Notes: generated by a model from the sequence alone, not told the origin. A stretch of 64,000 bases of DNA from Ferrovibrio terrae_B (GCF_943371255.1 NZ_CALRUC010000003.1:13396-77395), one strand, 5' to 3'. Positions 8,017 to 16,768 are shown, counted from the first letter of the stretch. Made by a program: numbers and translations.

Positions 8017-9549
8017 TCAGGCTTCCTTCTGCAATGCGGCGCGCAACTCAGTCTTCAGTACCTTGCCATAATTGTTCTTCGGCAGCGCCGTCACGAAACG
8101 GTACTGTTTGGGCCGCTTGAAGCGGGCGATATGATCCAGGCAGAGCGCATCCAGCGCCTCTACTGTCGGTGCCGCACTGTTCTTTGCCACCACAAAGGCA
8201 ACCACCTCCTCGCCCCAGTCGGCATGCGGCTTGCCCACCACCGACACTTCATCGACATCGGGATGGCGCAGCAGCACTTCCTCCACCTCGCGCGGATAGA
8301 TGTTGCTGCCGCCGGAAATGATCATGTCCTTCGAGCGGTCCTTGAGCGTCAGGAAGCCATCATCATCCAGGCTGCCGACATCGCCGGTATGCAGCCAGCC
8401 GCCGCGCAATGCCTGCGCCGTGGCGTCCGGGTTGCGCCAGTAACCGGCCATCACCACCGGGCCGCGACAGATCACCTCGCCCACTTCGCCATTGGGCAGC
8501 GGGTTATCTTCAGCATCGACCACGCGCACCTCGACATCGGTGCGCACCGCACCGGCCGAGCCGAGCCGGGCGAGATAGCGCGGATGGCCATCATCGACAT
8601 GCATGCGCTTGTCCATGCCGGTGATGGTCATCGGCGCCTCGCCCTGGCCATAGATCTGCGCCAGTTTCGGCCCCAGCACCCGCATGGCCGCCTGCAGGTC
8701 GGCGACATACATCGGCCCGCCGCCATAGACGATTGTTTTCAGATTGGTGGTATCGGCACCGGCGATCTGCGGCGCATGGATCAGGCGATGCACCATGGTG
8801 GGTGCAAAGAAGAAGCTGCAGCCCGGCCAGTGCGCAATCAGATCCAGCGTCTCGGCCGGATCGAAGCCGCCGGATTCCGGGATCACCTGATTGGCGCCAC
8901 GCGCCACATGCGGCAGACCATACAGGCCGGAGCCATGGCTGATCGGGGCGCAGTGGATGATGCAATCCTGCGGATCGATATGATCAACATCGGCGAAGTA
9001 GTTCATCACCGCAGCCCACAGATTGCGATGGGTCAGCATGGCGCCCTTGGGCCGGCCGGTGGTACCCGAGGTATAGAACAGCCAGGCCAGATCGTCGGGC
9101 GCCACCTCAGCCATCGGCAGGGCGGGCGCGTCATACAGTGCGGCATAGGCCGGCGCTTCCATGACGATCAGGCGCTGCAGGCTCGGGATATCTTTGGCCA
9201 GCGGCGTCAGATCATCGGCCAAGGCAGCGGAAACGATTGCCAGCTTGGCCTCGGCATTCTCGATAATCCAGGCAACCTCGCGCGCATGCAGCTTGGCATT
9301 TACCGGGACGGCGGCAATGCCGGCATGCCAGAGCGCGAACATCAGTTCCCAGTATTCGGGGCAGTTCTTGAGCAGCAGCGCCACGCGGTCGCCACGCTGC
9401 AGCTTGCCGGCAGCAATCAGGCCGGCAGCCAGCCGCGGCACCCGCTGACCCATCTCGGCATAGCTGAGCCGCACGGCACGGCCGACCGACAAGGCCGGCC
9501 GCTCACCCCAGATTTTCGCTGCACGATGCAGCAGATGCGCCAGATTCAT
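8017..9549 (-). CDS. AMP-dependent acyl-CoA synthetase (long/medium-chain type)
   Basis: 510 aa from ATG 9549. The frame extends 27 codons further, but MNLAHLLHRAAKIWG is the usual beginning of the family. Motifs: FYTSGTTGRPKGAMLTH (P-loop), IYGQGEAPM (A5), TGDVGSLDDDGFLTLKDRSKD and the C-terminal lysine in NNYGKVLKTEL. It activates a carboxylic acid as a CoA thioester. It is followed almost without gap by a second ligase on the same strand, suggesting one substrate pathway or two chain-length classes. No thiolase, dehydrogenase or hydratase genes are adjacent, so the pathway is not evident. Confidence 0.88.
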   Translation of the reverse strand: MNLAHLLHRAAKIWGERPALSVGRAVRLSYAEMGQRVPRLAAGLIAAGKLQRGDRVALLLKNCPEYWELMFALWHAGIAAVPVNAKLHAREVAWIIENAEAKLAIVSAALADDLTPLAKDIPSLQRLIVMEAPAYAALYDAPALPMAEVAPDDLAWLFYTSGTTGRPKGAMLTHRNLWAAVMNYFADVDHIDPQDCIIHCAPISHGSGLYGLPHVARGANQVIPESGGFDPAETLDLIAHWPGCSFFFAPTMVHRLIHAPQIAGADTTNLKTIVYGGGPMYVADLQAAMRVLGPKLAQIYGQGEAPMTITGMDKRMHVDDGHPRYLARLGSAGAVRTDVEVRVVDAEDNPLPNGEVGEVICRGPVVMAGYWRNPDATAQALRGGWLHTGDVGSLDDDGFLTLKDRSKDMIISGGSNIYPREVEEVLLRHPDVDEVSVVGKPHADWGEEVVAFVVAKNSAAPTVEALDALCLDHIARFKRPKQYRFVTALPKNNYGKVLKTELRAALQKEA

Positions 9550-9621
9550 GGTCGCCCCGGACTGTTTCCTCCGGACCATGTTACGCAAACCCGATCTGGG
9601 CCAACAGGCCCCGGCGCACCA

Positions 9622-9655
9622 CACAAACAAAAGCGGCGCCGATCAACGGCGCCGC
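9622..9655 (-). terminator. Intrinsic terminator of olsB
   Basis: Read on the minus strand: GCGGCGCCG-TTGAT-CGGCGCCGC, a perfect 9-bp GC stem with a 5-nt loop, followed by TTTTGTTTGT. It lies 27 nt past the olsB stop, in the right place and orientation to end that transcript before the acyl-CoA ligase genes. Confidence 0.88.
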
Positions 9656-9681
9656 GGGTATCAGTCCGGTATTTACGCCGA

Positions 9682-10551
9682 TCAGGCGTGGTATTCGGTC
9701 ACGATCAGGCCTTCATCGGCCGAGAAGCGGTTCTGGTATTTCGGGGCGATGCGATCCACCGGAAGCAGGATGAAGACGTCGGTGGTGCCGAACTGCTGGT
9801 CGATCACCGCGCCGTCGCCAATATAGGCGCCGAGGCGAAGGTAGCCCTTGATCAGCGGCGGCAGCGCATGGAGGGCGGCACGCGGATTGACCTGGTCGGC
9901 CGGCATCAGGTTCATCGAAACGAACCGCTCCGGCAGGGCGCGCACCCGCCATTCCGGCGGCGGCAAGTGATTGTGGTGCAGGTAGCTCAGCGCCAGCGCA
10001 TGGTCTTGCGGGTTGGTGCCCGGGAAGGAGGCGCAGCCGAACATGAAGCTGATGCCATGATCGGCGACATAGGTGGAGATGCCGCGCCAGAGCAGCTGGA
10101 TCGTTGCATTGGTGCGGTAGTCGCGATGCACGCAGGACCGGCCGAGTTCCAGCAGGCCGCCACCGGCACCGACATAATCGAGCATAATTTGCAGGTCGTA
10201 TTCCGACGAGGAATAGAAGCCGCCATGCAGCTCAGCCATCTGTCGGCGCAACAGCCGATAGGTGCCAACCACCTGCTCGCCTTCAGGGCGGCGGCGATCG
10301 AATACCATGAGATGGTCACACAGCCGATCGAACTGGTCGAAGTCGAGACCGAGGCGGGCCATCTCCGGCGAAGGCTCGGCTGCCATTTCCTCGTAAAACA
10401 CCTGATAGCGCAGACGCTGCGCCGCGGCGATGTCGTCGGGGCTGCGGGTCAGACGCACTTCGAACCGGCCATCGGCAGACGTGCACTGCCAACCGCTGCG
10501 GGACGCGCGGGGCTGTGGGATGGCCGATGGAACGGAGAGTGGCAACTGCAT
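9682..10551 (-). CDS. olsB: L-ornithine N-alpha-acyltransferase (ornithine-lipid synthesis)
   Basis: 289 aa from ATG 10551. This ATG has GGAG 7 nt upstream; ATG 10557 and GTG 10578 are also in frame but poorly placed. OlsB features: FEVRLTRSPDDIAAAQRLRYQVFYEE near the start, the LLELGRSCVHRDYR acyl-donor segment, GISFMFGCASFPGTNP, and a C-terminal PPLIKGYLRLGAYIGDGAVID. It transfers a 3-hydroxyacyl chain from ACP to ornithine, the first step to ornithine lipids in the cytoplasmic membrane. The partner OlsA O-acyltransferase is not adjacent. It is a single-gene unit with its own promoter and terminator. Confidence 0.88.
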   Translation of the reverse strand: MQLPLSVPSAIPQPRASRSGWQCTSADGRFEVRLTRSPDDIAAAQRLRYQVFYEEMAAEPSPEMARLGLDFDQFDRLCDHLMVFDRRRPEGEQVVGTYRLLRRQMAELHGGFYSSSEYDLQIMLDYVGAGGGLLELGRSCVHRDYRTNATIQLLWRGISTYVADHGISFMFGCASFPGTNPQDHALALSYLHHNHLPPPEWRVRALPERFVSMNLMPADQVNPRAALHALPPLIKGYLRLGAYIGDGAVIDQQFGTTDVFILLPVDRIAPKYQNRFSADEGLIVTEYHA

Positions 10552-10569
10552 GTTCATGCTCCGACTATC

Positions 10570-10608
10570 GCTATACACGATGATGCAATAGTGTCAAATC
10601 TATGACAC
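10570..10608 (-). promoter_or_regulatory. olsB promoter with overlapping inverted repeat
   Basis: On the minus strand, TTGACA (10597-10592) is followed after 16 nt by TATAGC (10575-10570); transcription would start near 10563, giving a leader of about 12 nt that still contains GGAG. The -35 lies inside a perfect inverted repeat GTGTCA-N6-TGACAC (10591-10608). A protein bound there would block RNA polymerase, so the repeat is a candidate operator. A PhoB box would be expected for phosphate-controlled ornithine lipids, and this does not resemble one. Confidence 0.6.
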
Positions 10609-10644
10609 ATATATTAAAACGCGTATTCGAAGAAAATATGTTGC

Positions 10645-10665
10645 GGTTGGCAGCCCGCTGCAACC
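10645..10665 (-). terminator. Possible weak terminator of the AmpG-like gene
   Basis: GGTTGGCAGCCCGCTGCAACC folds into a stem with one bulged G (GGTTG-CAGC pairing with GCTG-CAACC). It lies about 54 nt beyond the AmpG-like stop on the minus strand. The following minus-strand sequence is only moderately T-rich, so function is uncertain. Confidence 0.3.
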
Positions 10666-10718
10666 ACAAAATGTTGTGCCTCAGCCGACTCGCGGCAGAC
10701 CTGTAATCCGGGCTCGGC

Positions 10719-12104
10719 TCAATCCTCGGCTGTCAGCGCGGAAGCGCCGCTGCGGCGGGCATCCAGCCGCGTTTCAGCGCCGCGCCGGGTCAGCCAGGCC
10801 AGCAGGGCGAGGCCCGGCAGGGCGGCCAGGGTGGTCAGAACGAAGAATGCCGGCCAGCCGAAGGCACCGGCCAGGAAACCGGCATAGGACGACAGCAAAG
10901 TGCGCGCCACCGCCGTCAGCGACGACAGCAGGGCATATTGCGTGGCCGTGTAAGCAACATCGCAGAGCGCCGAGAGATAGGCGACCAGCACCGCCGTGCC
11001 CATGCCGCTGGCAAGATTTTCCACCCCCACCGTCAGCGCCAGGAACCACAGATCATGGCCACGCATGGCCAGCACGGCAAACAGCAGGTTCGATCCCATC
11101 TGCAGCAGGCCGCAAACCCAGAGCGCGCGGTAAAGCCCGACCGCCTGCATCAGCCAGCCACCGAGGAAAAGCCCGAGCATGGTGGCGCCAAAGCCGTAGA
11201 GCTTGCCGATCTCGGCGATCTCGGTCTTGGTGAACCCGATATCGAGATAAAAACTGGTGGCCAATACACCGGCCAGGCTGTCGCCCAGCTTGAACAGCAT
11301 GACGAACAACAGGATGCCGACCCAGCCTTTGCGCGACATGAACTGCAGGAAGGGCCCGGCGACGCTGGCATAGAGCCAGGCCATGGCACCGGCGAACGGA
11401 CCTGATAGATGCGGCCGCCGCGCCAGCCAGGCCCGCGCTTCGTTGAAACGTCGTTCGGCATCGCCACGCGGCTGTGCCTGCGGTTCGCCAACCAGCAGCA
11501 CCGTCACGGCACCGATCACCAGCAGGGCCGCCATGGCGAGATAAACCAGCGGCCAGGCAAACTGGTCCGCGAGATATAGCGCCCCGGCCGAGGATACCAG
11601 CATGCCGATGCGATATCCGAAGACGATGGAGGCCGCACCGGCAGCGAGCTGTCGCTGCTCCAGGATTTCGACGCGCCAGGCATCGATCACAATATCCTGC
11701 GTGGCCGAGGCAAAGGCGACCGCAACGGCGCAAAGGGCCGTGACGGCCAGGGCCTGGCCGGGATTGCTGAACGCTAATGCGACAATCGCGGCCATCAAGA
11801 CGACTTGCGCGAAGATCAGCCAGCTGCGCCGGCGGCCCAGCCAGCGCGTCAGGATCGGCAATGGCAGACGGTCGACCAGCGGGGCCCAGAGGAATTTCAG
11901 CGTATAGGGCACGCCGACCAGGGCGAACAGCCCGATGGACTGCAGCGAAACGCCGGATTCTTTCAGCCATGCCTGCAGCGTCTGCCCGGTCAGCGCCAGC
12001 GGCAGGCCGGAAGCAAAGCCTAGCAGCAGAATCGCCAGCACCCGGCGGTCGCGATAGACCGCCAGAGCCGCGAGGGAAGCGGAAACGCGTGTGCCCAGCG
12101 CCAC
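10719..12104 (-). CDS. AmpG-like MFS permease
   Basis: 461 aa with about 12 to 14 hydrophobic segments. The N-terminus LLLGFASGLPLALTGQTLQAWLKESG is the typical AmpG opening, followed by YTLKFLWAPLVDR and the D-x-x-R-rich cytoplasmic loop GRRRSWLIF; ASATQDIVIDAWRVE is also characteristic. AmpG imports GlcNAc-anhydro-muropeptides for cell-wall recycling. The start is GTG, 3 nt after the prpE stop, so it may be co-transcribed with prpE, an unusual partner. No ampD, nagZ or beta-lactamase gene is nearby, and the substrate is inferred from family resemblance only. Confidence 0.83.
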   Translation of the reverse strand: MALGTRVSASLAALAVYRDRRVLAILLLGFASGLPLALTGQTLQAWLKESGVSLQSIGLFALVGVPYTLKFLWAPLVDRLPLPILTRWLGRRRSWLIFAQVVLMAAIVALAFSNPGQALAVTALCAVAVAFASATQDIVIDAWRVEILEQRQLAAGAASIVFGYRIGMLVSSAGALYLADQFAWPLVYLAMAALLVIGAVTVLLVGEPQAQPRGDAERRFNEARAWLARRPHLSGPFAGAMAWLYASVAGPFLQFMSRKGWVGILLFVMLFKLGDSLAGVLATSFYLDIGFTKTEIAEIGKLYGFGATMLGLFLGGWLMQAVGLYRALWVCGLLQMGSNLLFAVLAMRGHDLWFLALTVGVENLASGMGTAVLVAYLSALCDVAYTATQYALLSSLTAVARTLLSSYAGFLAGAFGWPAFFVLTTLAALPGLALLAWLTRRGAETRLDARRSGASALTAED

Positions 12105-12107
12105 CGA

Positions 12108-14009
12108 TCAGGGCCGCTTGGCATAGCCGAGCGGCTGCAACACCTCGGAGATCTCGCCCAGAATGGCGGGATCGTCGATGGTGGCAGGCATGCGATAGTC
12201 CTGCGCGTCGGCGATTTTCTGCATGGTGCCACGCAGTATCTTGCCCGAACGCGTCTTCGGCAACCGTTTCACCACCGCGGCCTGCTTGAAAGCCGCCACC
12301 GGTCCGATTCGATCACGCACCAGTTGCACCAGCTCGCGCAGGATCTGCTCCTCTGGCTTGGTGACACCGGCCTTGAGCACGACGAATCCGAGCGGCACCT
12401 GACCTTTCAACTGGTCGGCGACCCCCACCACGGCGCATTCGGCAACATCGGGATGCGATGCCAGAACCTCTTCCATGCCGCCGGTGGACAGGCGATGCCC
12501 GGCAACATTGATGATGTCGTCGGTGCGGCTCATGATGAAGATATATCCATCCTCATCGATGAAGCCGGCATCCCCGGTGTTGTAGTAACCGGGAAAACGC
12601 GCGAGGTAGCTTTTCTTGTAGCCCTCGTCATTCTGCCACAGCGTCGGCAGGCAGCCCGGCGGCATCGGCAGCTTGATGACGATATTACCGATATCGCCGG
12701 CCTTGACCGGATGACCGTCGTCATCCAGCACCTGCACGTCATAGCCCGGCACGATGCGCGTCGGCGAACCGTGCTTCACCGGCAGCACCTCGATACCCAT
12801 GCAGTTCGAGGCGACCGGCCAACCGGTTTCGGTCTGCCACCAGTGATCGATCACCGGCTTGTGCAGATTGTCCTCTGCCCATTTCACCGTATCGGGATCG
12901 GCGCGCTCGCCGGCCAGGAACAGGGTGCGGAAGTGACTGAGGTCGTATTTCTTCAGCAGCTCGGCTTTCGGGTCTTCCTTCTTGATCGCGCGGAAGGCGG
13001 TCGGCGCCGTGAACAGCGCCACGACCTTGTGCTGCTCGATCACGCGCCAGTAGGCGCCGGCGTCGGGCGTGCCGACCGGCTTGCCCTCGTAAAGCAGCGT
13101 GGTGCAGCCATACAGCAGTGGCGCGTAAACGATGTAGGAATGCCCGACCACCCAGCCGACATCGGAGGCGGCCCAGAAAACCTCCCCAGGATTGATGCCG
13201 TAGATATTTTTCATCGACCAGTGCAGCGCCACCATATGGCCGCCATTCTGGCGCACGACACCCTTGGGAATACCGGTGGTGCCAGACGTGTAGAGCACAT
13301 AGAGGGGATCTGTGGCCTGCACCGGGACGCAATCGGCCGGCTGCGCTTTGGCGATTTCGGCATCGAAATCGAAATCGCGGCCTTCGGTCATCGGCCCGGC
13401 ATACATCGGCCGCTGGAACACCAGGCAGGCTGAGGGCTTATGCACGGCCATATCGATGGCCTGATCGAGCAACGGCTTGTATTCGACCACGCGGCCAACT
13501 TCCAGGCCGCAGGAACTGGCAATCATCAGCTTGGGCTTGGCATCGTCGATGCGGGTGGCCAGTTCACGCGGCGCAAAGCCGCCAAACACCACGGAATGCA
13601 CTGCGCCGATGCGGGCGCAGGCCAGCATGGCCATTGCCGCTTCCGGCGTCATCGCCATGTAGATGATGACGCGGTCGCCCTTCTGCACGCCATGCGCCTG
13701 CAGCGCGCCGGCCAGTTTGGCGACCTTGTCGCGCAGTTCCCGCGTGGTGAAGCGCCGGATCGTATTGGTGACCGGCGAGTCGTAGATCAGGGCGATGCGC
13801 TCGCCATGGCCGTCCTCGATATGGCGATCGAGGGCGTTGTAGCAGGTGTTGCATTCGGCACCGGCAAACCAGCGGTAAAATGGCGGATTGGATGCATCCA
13901 GCACGCGATCCCAGGGCTTGGACCAACGCAATGCCTGCGCCGCCTCGGCCCAGAAACCCTCGGGGTCAGCTTTTGCTGCTGCGTAAACCTGTTCGTAGCG
14001 GCCAGACAT
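12108..14009 (-). CDS. prpE: Propionyl-CoA synthetase (acetyl-CoA synthetase family)
   Basis: 633 aa, the normal length for PrpE. The N-terminal ACAS segment YEQVYAAAKADPEGFWAE is followed by FAGAECNTCYNALDRH, the P-loop YTSGTTGIPKGVVRQNGG, WWQTETGWP (A5), STGGMEEVLASHPDVAECAVVG and the C-terminal lysine region LPKTRSGKILRGTMQ, whose lysine is the usual target of reversible acetylation. It converts propionate (or other short acids), ATP and CoA to the acyl-CoA. A 9-bp-arm inverted repeat lies 26 nt upstream. No methylcitrate-cycle genes are in the window. Confidence 0.9.
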   Translation of the reverse strand: MSGRYEQVYAAAKADPEGFWAEAAQALRWSKPWDRVLDASNPPFYRWFAGAECNTCYNALDRHIEDGHGERIALIYDSPVTNTIRRFTTRELRDKVAKLAGALQAHGVQKGDRVIIYMAMTPEAAMAMLACARIGAVHSVVFGGFAPRELATRIDDAKPKLMIASSCGLEVGRVVEYKPLLDQAIDMAVHKPSACLVFQRPMYAGPMTEGRDFDFDAEIAKAQPADCVPVQATDPLYVLYTSGTTGIPKGVVRQNGGHMVALHWSMKNIYGINPGEVFWAASDVGWVVGHSYIVYAPLLYGCTTLLYEGKPVGTPDAGAYWRVIEQHKVVALFTAPTAFRAIKKEDPKAELLKKYDLSHFRTLFLAGERADPDTVKWAEDNLHKPVIDHWWQTETGWPVASNCMGIEVLPVKHGSPTRIVPGYDVQVLDDDGHPVKAGDIGNIVIKLPMPPGCLPTLWQNDEGYKKSYLARFPGYYNTGDAGFIDEDGYIFIMSRTDDIINVAGHRLSTGGMEEVLASHPDVAECAVVGVADQLKGQVPLGFVVLKAGVTKPEEQILRELVQLVRDRIGPVAAFKQAAVVKRLPKTRSGKILRGTMQKIADAQDYRMPATIDDPAILGEISEVLQPLGYAKRP

Positions 14010-14034
14010 CCGCCCCTCCCTGCTTTTGTTCTTT

Positions 14035-14057
14035 GCACGATCTATAGCAGATCGTGC
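14035..14057. promoter_or_regulatory. Inverted repeat upstream of prpE
   Basis: GCACGATCT-ATAGC-AGATCGTGC is a perfect inverted repeat with 9-bp arms, 26 nt before the prpE ATG. On the minus strand the central bases form TATAGA, a possible -10 inside the repeat. No T-run follows on either strand, so it looks like an operator rather than a terminator. Confidence 0.45.
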
Positions 14058-14134
14058 CCATAACAGGCCACGGGGGTGAGTTACGACCCTCGTCTAAGTC
14101 CGGTTTCGCAGCGAGGCGCTATTCTGCCGTCTGC

Positions 14135-15124
14135 TTATTCCGCAGCCTGCGCAGCACGGCTGCCGCCGACCAGTTCGGCCTTGGCGGCATCGTATTCGCG
14201 CTTCAGCCGGGCAACCAGATCAGCGACGCTGGGGACATCCTCGATCAGGCCGACGCCCTGGCCCGCACCCCAGATGTCGCGCCAGGCCTTCGACTTGGAG
14301 CTGCCGCCGGAACCGAAGCTCATGGTGCTCTTGTCGGCCTCGGGCAGATTGTCGGGGTCCATGCCGGCGGCAATGATGCTTTTTTTCAGGTAATTGCCAT
14401 GTACGCCGGTGAACAGCGAGGAATAGACAATGTCGCCGGCGGCCGAGTCGATCAGCATCTGCTTGTAGCCCGGCACTGCATTGGCTTCCTGGGTGGCGAT
14501 GAAGCGCGTGCCCATATAGGCGAAATCGGCTCCCATCGCCTGCGCGGCCAGGATATGGCGGCCATGGGCGATCGAGCCCGACAGCGCCAGCGGACCGTCG
14601 AAGAACTGGCGCACTTCCGAGACCAGCGCAAACGGGCTGAGCGTGCCGGCATGACCACCGGCACCGGCACAGACCAGGATCAGGCCATCGACACCGGCTT
14701 CCAGCGCCTTCTTGGCATGGCGGATATTGATCACGTCATGCAGCACGATGCCGCCATAGGAATGGATGGCATTCACAACTTCATTCGGCGCACGCAGGCT
14801 GGTGATGACGATCGGCACCTTGTATTTGACGCACATCTCGACGTCATGCTGCAGCCGGTCGTTCGACTGGTGAACGATCTGGTTGACCGCAAACGGTGCC
14901 ACCGGTTTGTCCGGATGCCTGGCGCGATACTCCTCCAGTTCGGTGGTGATGCGCTGCAGCCACTGTTCCAGCACTTCCGCCGGCCGTGCATTCAATGCCG
15001 GGAAGGAACCGACGATGCCGGCCTTGCACTGGGCGATCACCAGCTCGGGGCCGGAGACGATGAACATCGGCGAGCCGATGACCGGCAGCGAAAGGCGGCC
15101 CTGAACGACGGCAGGTAGGGTCAT
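14135..15124 (-). CDS. Nitronate monooxygenase (2-nitropropane dioxygenase family)
   Basis: 329 aa, an FMN-dependent TIM-barrel enzyme. Visible features are the N-terminal LPVIGSPMFIVSGPELVIA, the GAGGHAGTLSP loop carrying the catalytic histidine and phosphate-binding glycines (about residues 155-165), and GSIAHGRHILAAQAMGADFAYMGTRFIAT, the FMN-phosphate site. It oxidises alkyl nitronates to carbonyl compounds and nitrite; some homologues act on propionate-3-nitronate as a detoxification step. Divergent from the alpha/beta hydrolase gene, with a palindrome between them. Confidence 0.88.
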   Translation of the reverse strand: MTLPAVVQGRLSLPVIGSPMFIVSGPELVIAQCKAGIVGSFPALNARPAEVLEQWLQRITTELEEYRARHPDKPVAPFAVNQIVHQSNDRLQHDVEMCVKYKVPIVITSLRAPNEVVNAIHSYGGIVLHDVINIRHAKKALEAGVDGLILVCAGAGGHAGTLSPFALVSEVRQFFDGPLALSGSIAHGRHILAAQAMGADFAYMGTRFIATQEANAVPGYKQMLIDSAAGDIVYSSLFTGVHGNYLKKSIIAAGMDPDNLPEADKSTMSFGSGGSSKSKAWRDIWGAGQGVGLIEDVPSVADLVARLKREYDAAKAELVGGSRAAQAAE

Positions 15125-15191
15125 GGGTTTCCTCCAAGGAAATTCGTTGGCCGGATGATCGGGCAGGCCTGGGGTGCCGTCAATCCGGTCA

Positions 15192-15210
15192 AATGTGAAT
15201 CCCTCACATT
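15192..15210. promoter_or_regulatory. CRP/FNR-like palindrome between the nitronate monooxygenase and hydrolase genes
   Basis: AATGTGA-ATCCC-TCACATT is a perfect 7-bp-arm inverted repeat. It resembles the CRP half-sites TGTGA/TCACA, but the spacer is 5 rather than 6 nt, so a true CRP site is unlikely. It lies 67 nt upstream of the nitronate monooxygenase start and 64 nt upstream of the hydrolase start, central enough to affect both. Confidence 0.4.
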
Positions 15211-15274
15211 GACGTTACGGCAGTCATCCATCCGGCCACACCAGCCGTATAAATTGGAACCAGCACAGGCCCCG

Positions 15275-16210
15275 ATGCTTACAGCCCTGATCCTTCTTGG
15301 CGCCGCCCTGTTCGGCCTTGGCGCCACCAGCGAACACCTGACGGCACAGGCAGAACAGGCCTTTCCGCCAAGCGGCCGGCTGATCGAAGCCGGCGGCATC
15401 CGTCAGCATGTCATTGAGCATGGTGAAGGAGCGCCGCTGGTGATGATCCACGGTGCCTATGGCTTTGCCGAGGATTTCGCCGTCAGCCTGATGCCGCAGA
15501 CCCAGCAGCACTACCGCTCCATTGCGATCGACCGTCCGGGCCATGGCTATACCGAGCAGGGCAATCCCGACTATGCTGCCACGCCCGATGGCCAGGCGCG
15601 CTATCTGCGTGCCGCGCTGAACAGGCTCGGCGTGAAGAAACCGATCCTGCTCGGCTTCTCCTATGGTGGCGCGGTTGCGCTGAGCTATGCCCTGCAATAC
15701 CCCGACGAGGTTGCGGCACTCGTGCTGGTCAGTCCCGCCTCGCATCCCTGGCGCCAGACTGCCGCCCTGCCCTTCGGCATTGCCGATGCACCCCTGATCG
15801 GCCCGGTGCTGAAACACACCATCGTCACTCCGGTTGGCGCCATATTGAAGGACAGCGCAGTGGACTCGGTTTTCGCACCTGAACCGGTGCCGGCCACATT
15901 CCACAGAACGCCGGTGGCGCTGAGCCTGCGGCCGGCCGATTTCGCCGCGACGGCGCGCGAAGTGCGCGAGCTGGATGATTTTCTGCGTCGCCAGGCCTCG
16001 CGCTATGCGGATCTGCGGCTGCCTGTGGTGATTGTCGTCAACGATGCCGACCGTTCGGTGTCATCGTTTATTCATGGCCGCCCGCTGGCCGCCCAAATCC
16101 CCGGTGCCGAACTGGTGGTGACCAATGGCGGCGGGCATCCGTTGCATTTCTCGCGTCCGGCAGCCGTTCTGGCCGCGATCGACATGGCGGCGAGCAGGGC
16201 CAGACCCTAG
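15275..16210 (+). CDS. Alpha/beta hydrolase with N-terminal membrane anchor or signal
   Basis: 311 aa from ATG 15275. The frame is open from 15155, but a hydrophobic N-terminus (MLTALILLGAALFGLGATS) begins exactly at this ATG. Catalytic features: oxyanion segment MIHGAYGFAEDF, nucleophile elbow GFSYGGAVAL, acid in VIVVNDADRSV, histidine in NGGGHPLHF. The protein is probably held in or beyond the inner membrane and faces the periplasm (inference from the N-terminus). The substrate is unknown. Its TAG stop shares CTAG with the convergent YkuD gene. Confidence 0.82.
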   Translation: MLTALILLGAALFGLGATSEHLTAQAEQAFPPSGRLIEAGGIRQHVIEHGEGAPLVMIHGAYGFAEDFAVSLMPQTQQHYRSIAIDRPGHGYTEQGNPDYAATPDGQARYLRAALNRLGVKKPILLGFSYGGAVALSYALQYPDEVAALVLVSPASHPWRQTAALPFGIADAPLIGPVLKHTIVTPVGAILKDSAVDSVFAPEPVPATFHRTPVALSLRPADFAATAREVRELDDFLRRQASRYADLRLPVVIVVNDADRSVSSFIHGRPLAAQIPGAELVVTNGGGHPLHFSRPAAVLAAIDMAASRARP

Positions 16211-16716
16211 CCCATCCGCAAATCGAGATGCGTAGAGGGCCGCAAGACCGCCAGCAGGGCGAGCAGGTCAGGCAAGGCCAAAGCGACACAGCCTTCGGTG
16301 CCGCTGTATTCGGGCCGCGCGACATGCAGGAATATGGCACTGCCCAGGCCGGGCACCGGCGGATCGTCATTATGCCCCAGCACGGCAATCACATCGTAGA
16401 CATGATCCTCGCGCCAGAGTTTTTCATGACTCGCGGCATAGGGCAGCGTGACAAAACGGTTGTAGGCCGGGTCGGCGGGATCGTCGCACCAGCCGTCCTG
16501 CGGCGTCAGTGCCTGCAGCGGCAGGCGGGTCTCGGGCGGTGACAGGCGATCAGCCCGATAGAAAACCTGGCGGATCGGATAGCGGCCGAGCGGCGTCGCA
16601 CCATCGCCCTCGCGCTTGTCGGCCTCTGACCGCACACCACCCTTGCCCAGCGCGCAGCGGAACTGCAGGCCACCGAATTGCAGGATGCCGTCAGGGGTAA
16701 CGAGAATATCGCTCAT
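16207..16716 (-). CDS. L,D-transpeptidase-like (YkuD) domain protein
   Basis: 169 aa, consisting of a YkuD catalytic domain: GDGATPLGRYPIRQVFYRADR near residue 38, then GHNDDP, HVARPEYSGTEGCVALALPD with the conserved histidine and catalytic cysteine (about residues 131-150). No signal peptide is visible, unlike typical periplasmic L,D-transpeptidases, so it may act in the cytoplasm or be exported another way. Proteins of this short type are common in alphaproteobacteria; the reaction (peptidoglycan crosslinking or amidation-type exchange) is unproven. Confidence 0.82.
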   Translation of the reverse strand: MSDILVTPDGILQFGGLQFRCALGKGGVRSEADKREGDGATPLGRYPIRQVFYRADRLSPPETRLPLQALTPQDGWCDDPADPAYNRFVTLPYAASHEKLWREDHVYDVIAVLGHNDDPPVPGLGSAIFLHVARPEYSGTEGCVALALPDLLALLAVLRPSTHLDLRMG

Positions 16717-16768
16717 GCAGCGATCAAGCGGTATTCAGCGCAACGATGCAAGGGCCGCAGGTCTTGGG

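Noticed and set aside
8131..10605. 824-codon open frame on the plus strand
   Set aside because: Antisense to a well-supported acyl-CoA ligase and olsB; composition rich in His, Arg, Gln and Gly typical of frames opposite GC-rich genes, with no domain pattern.
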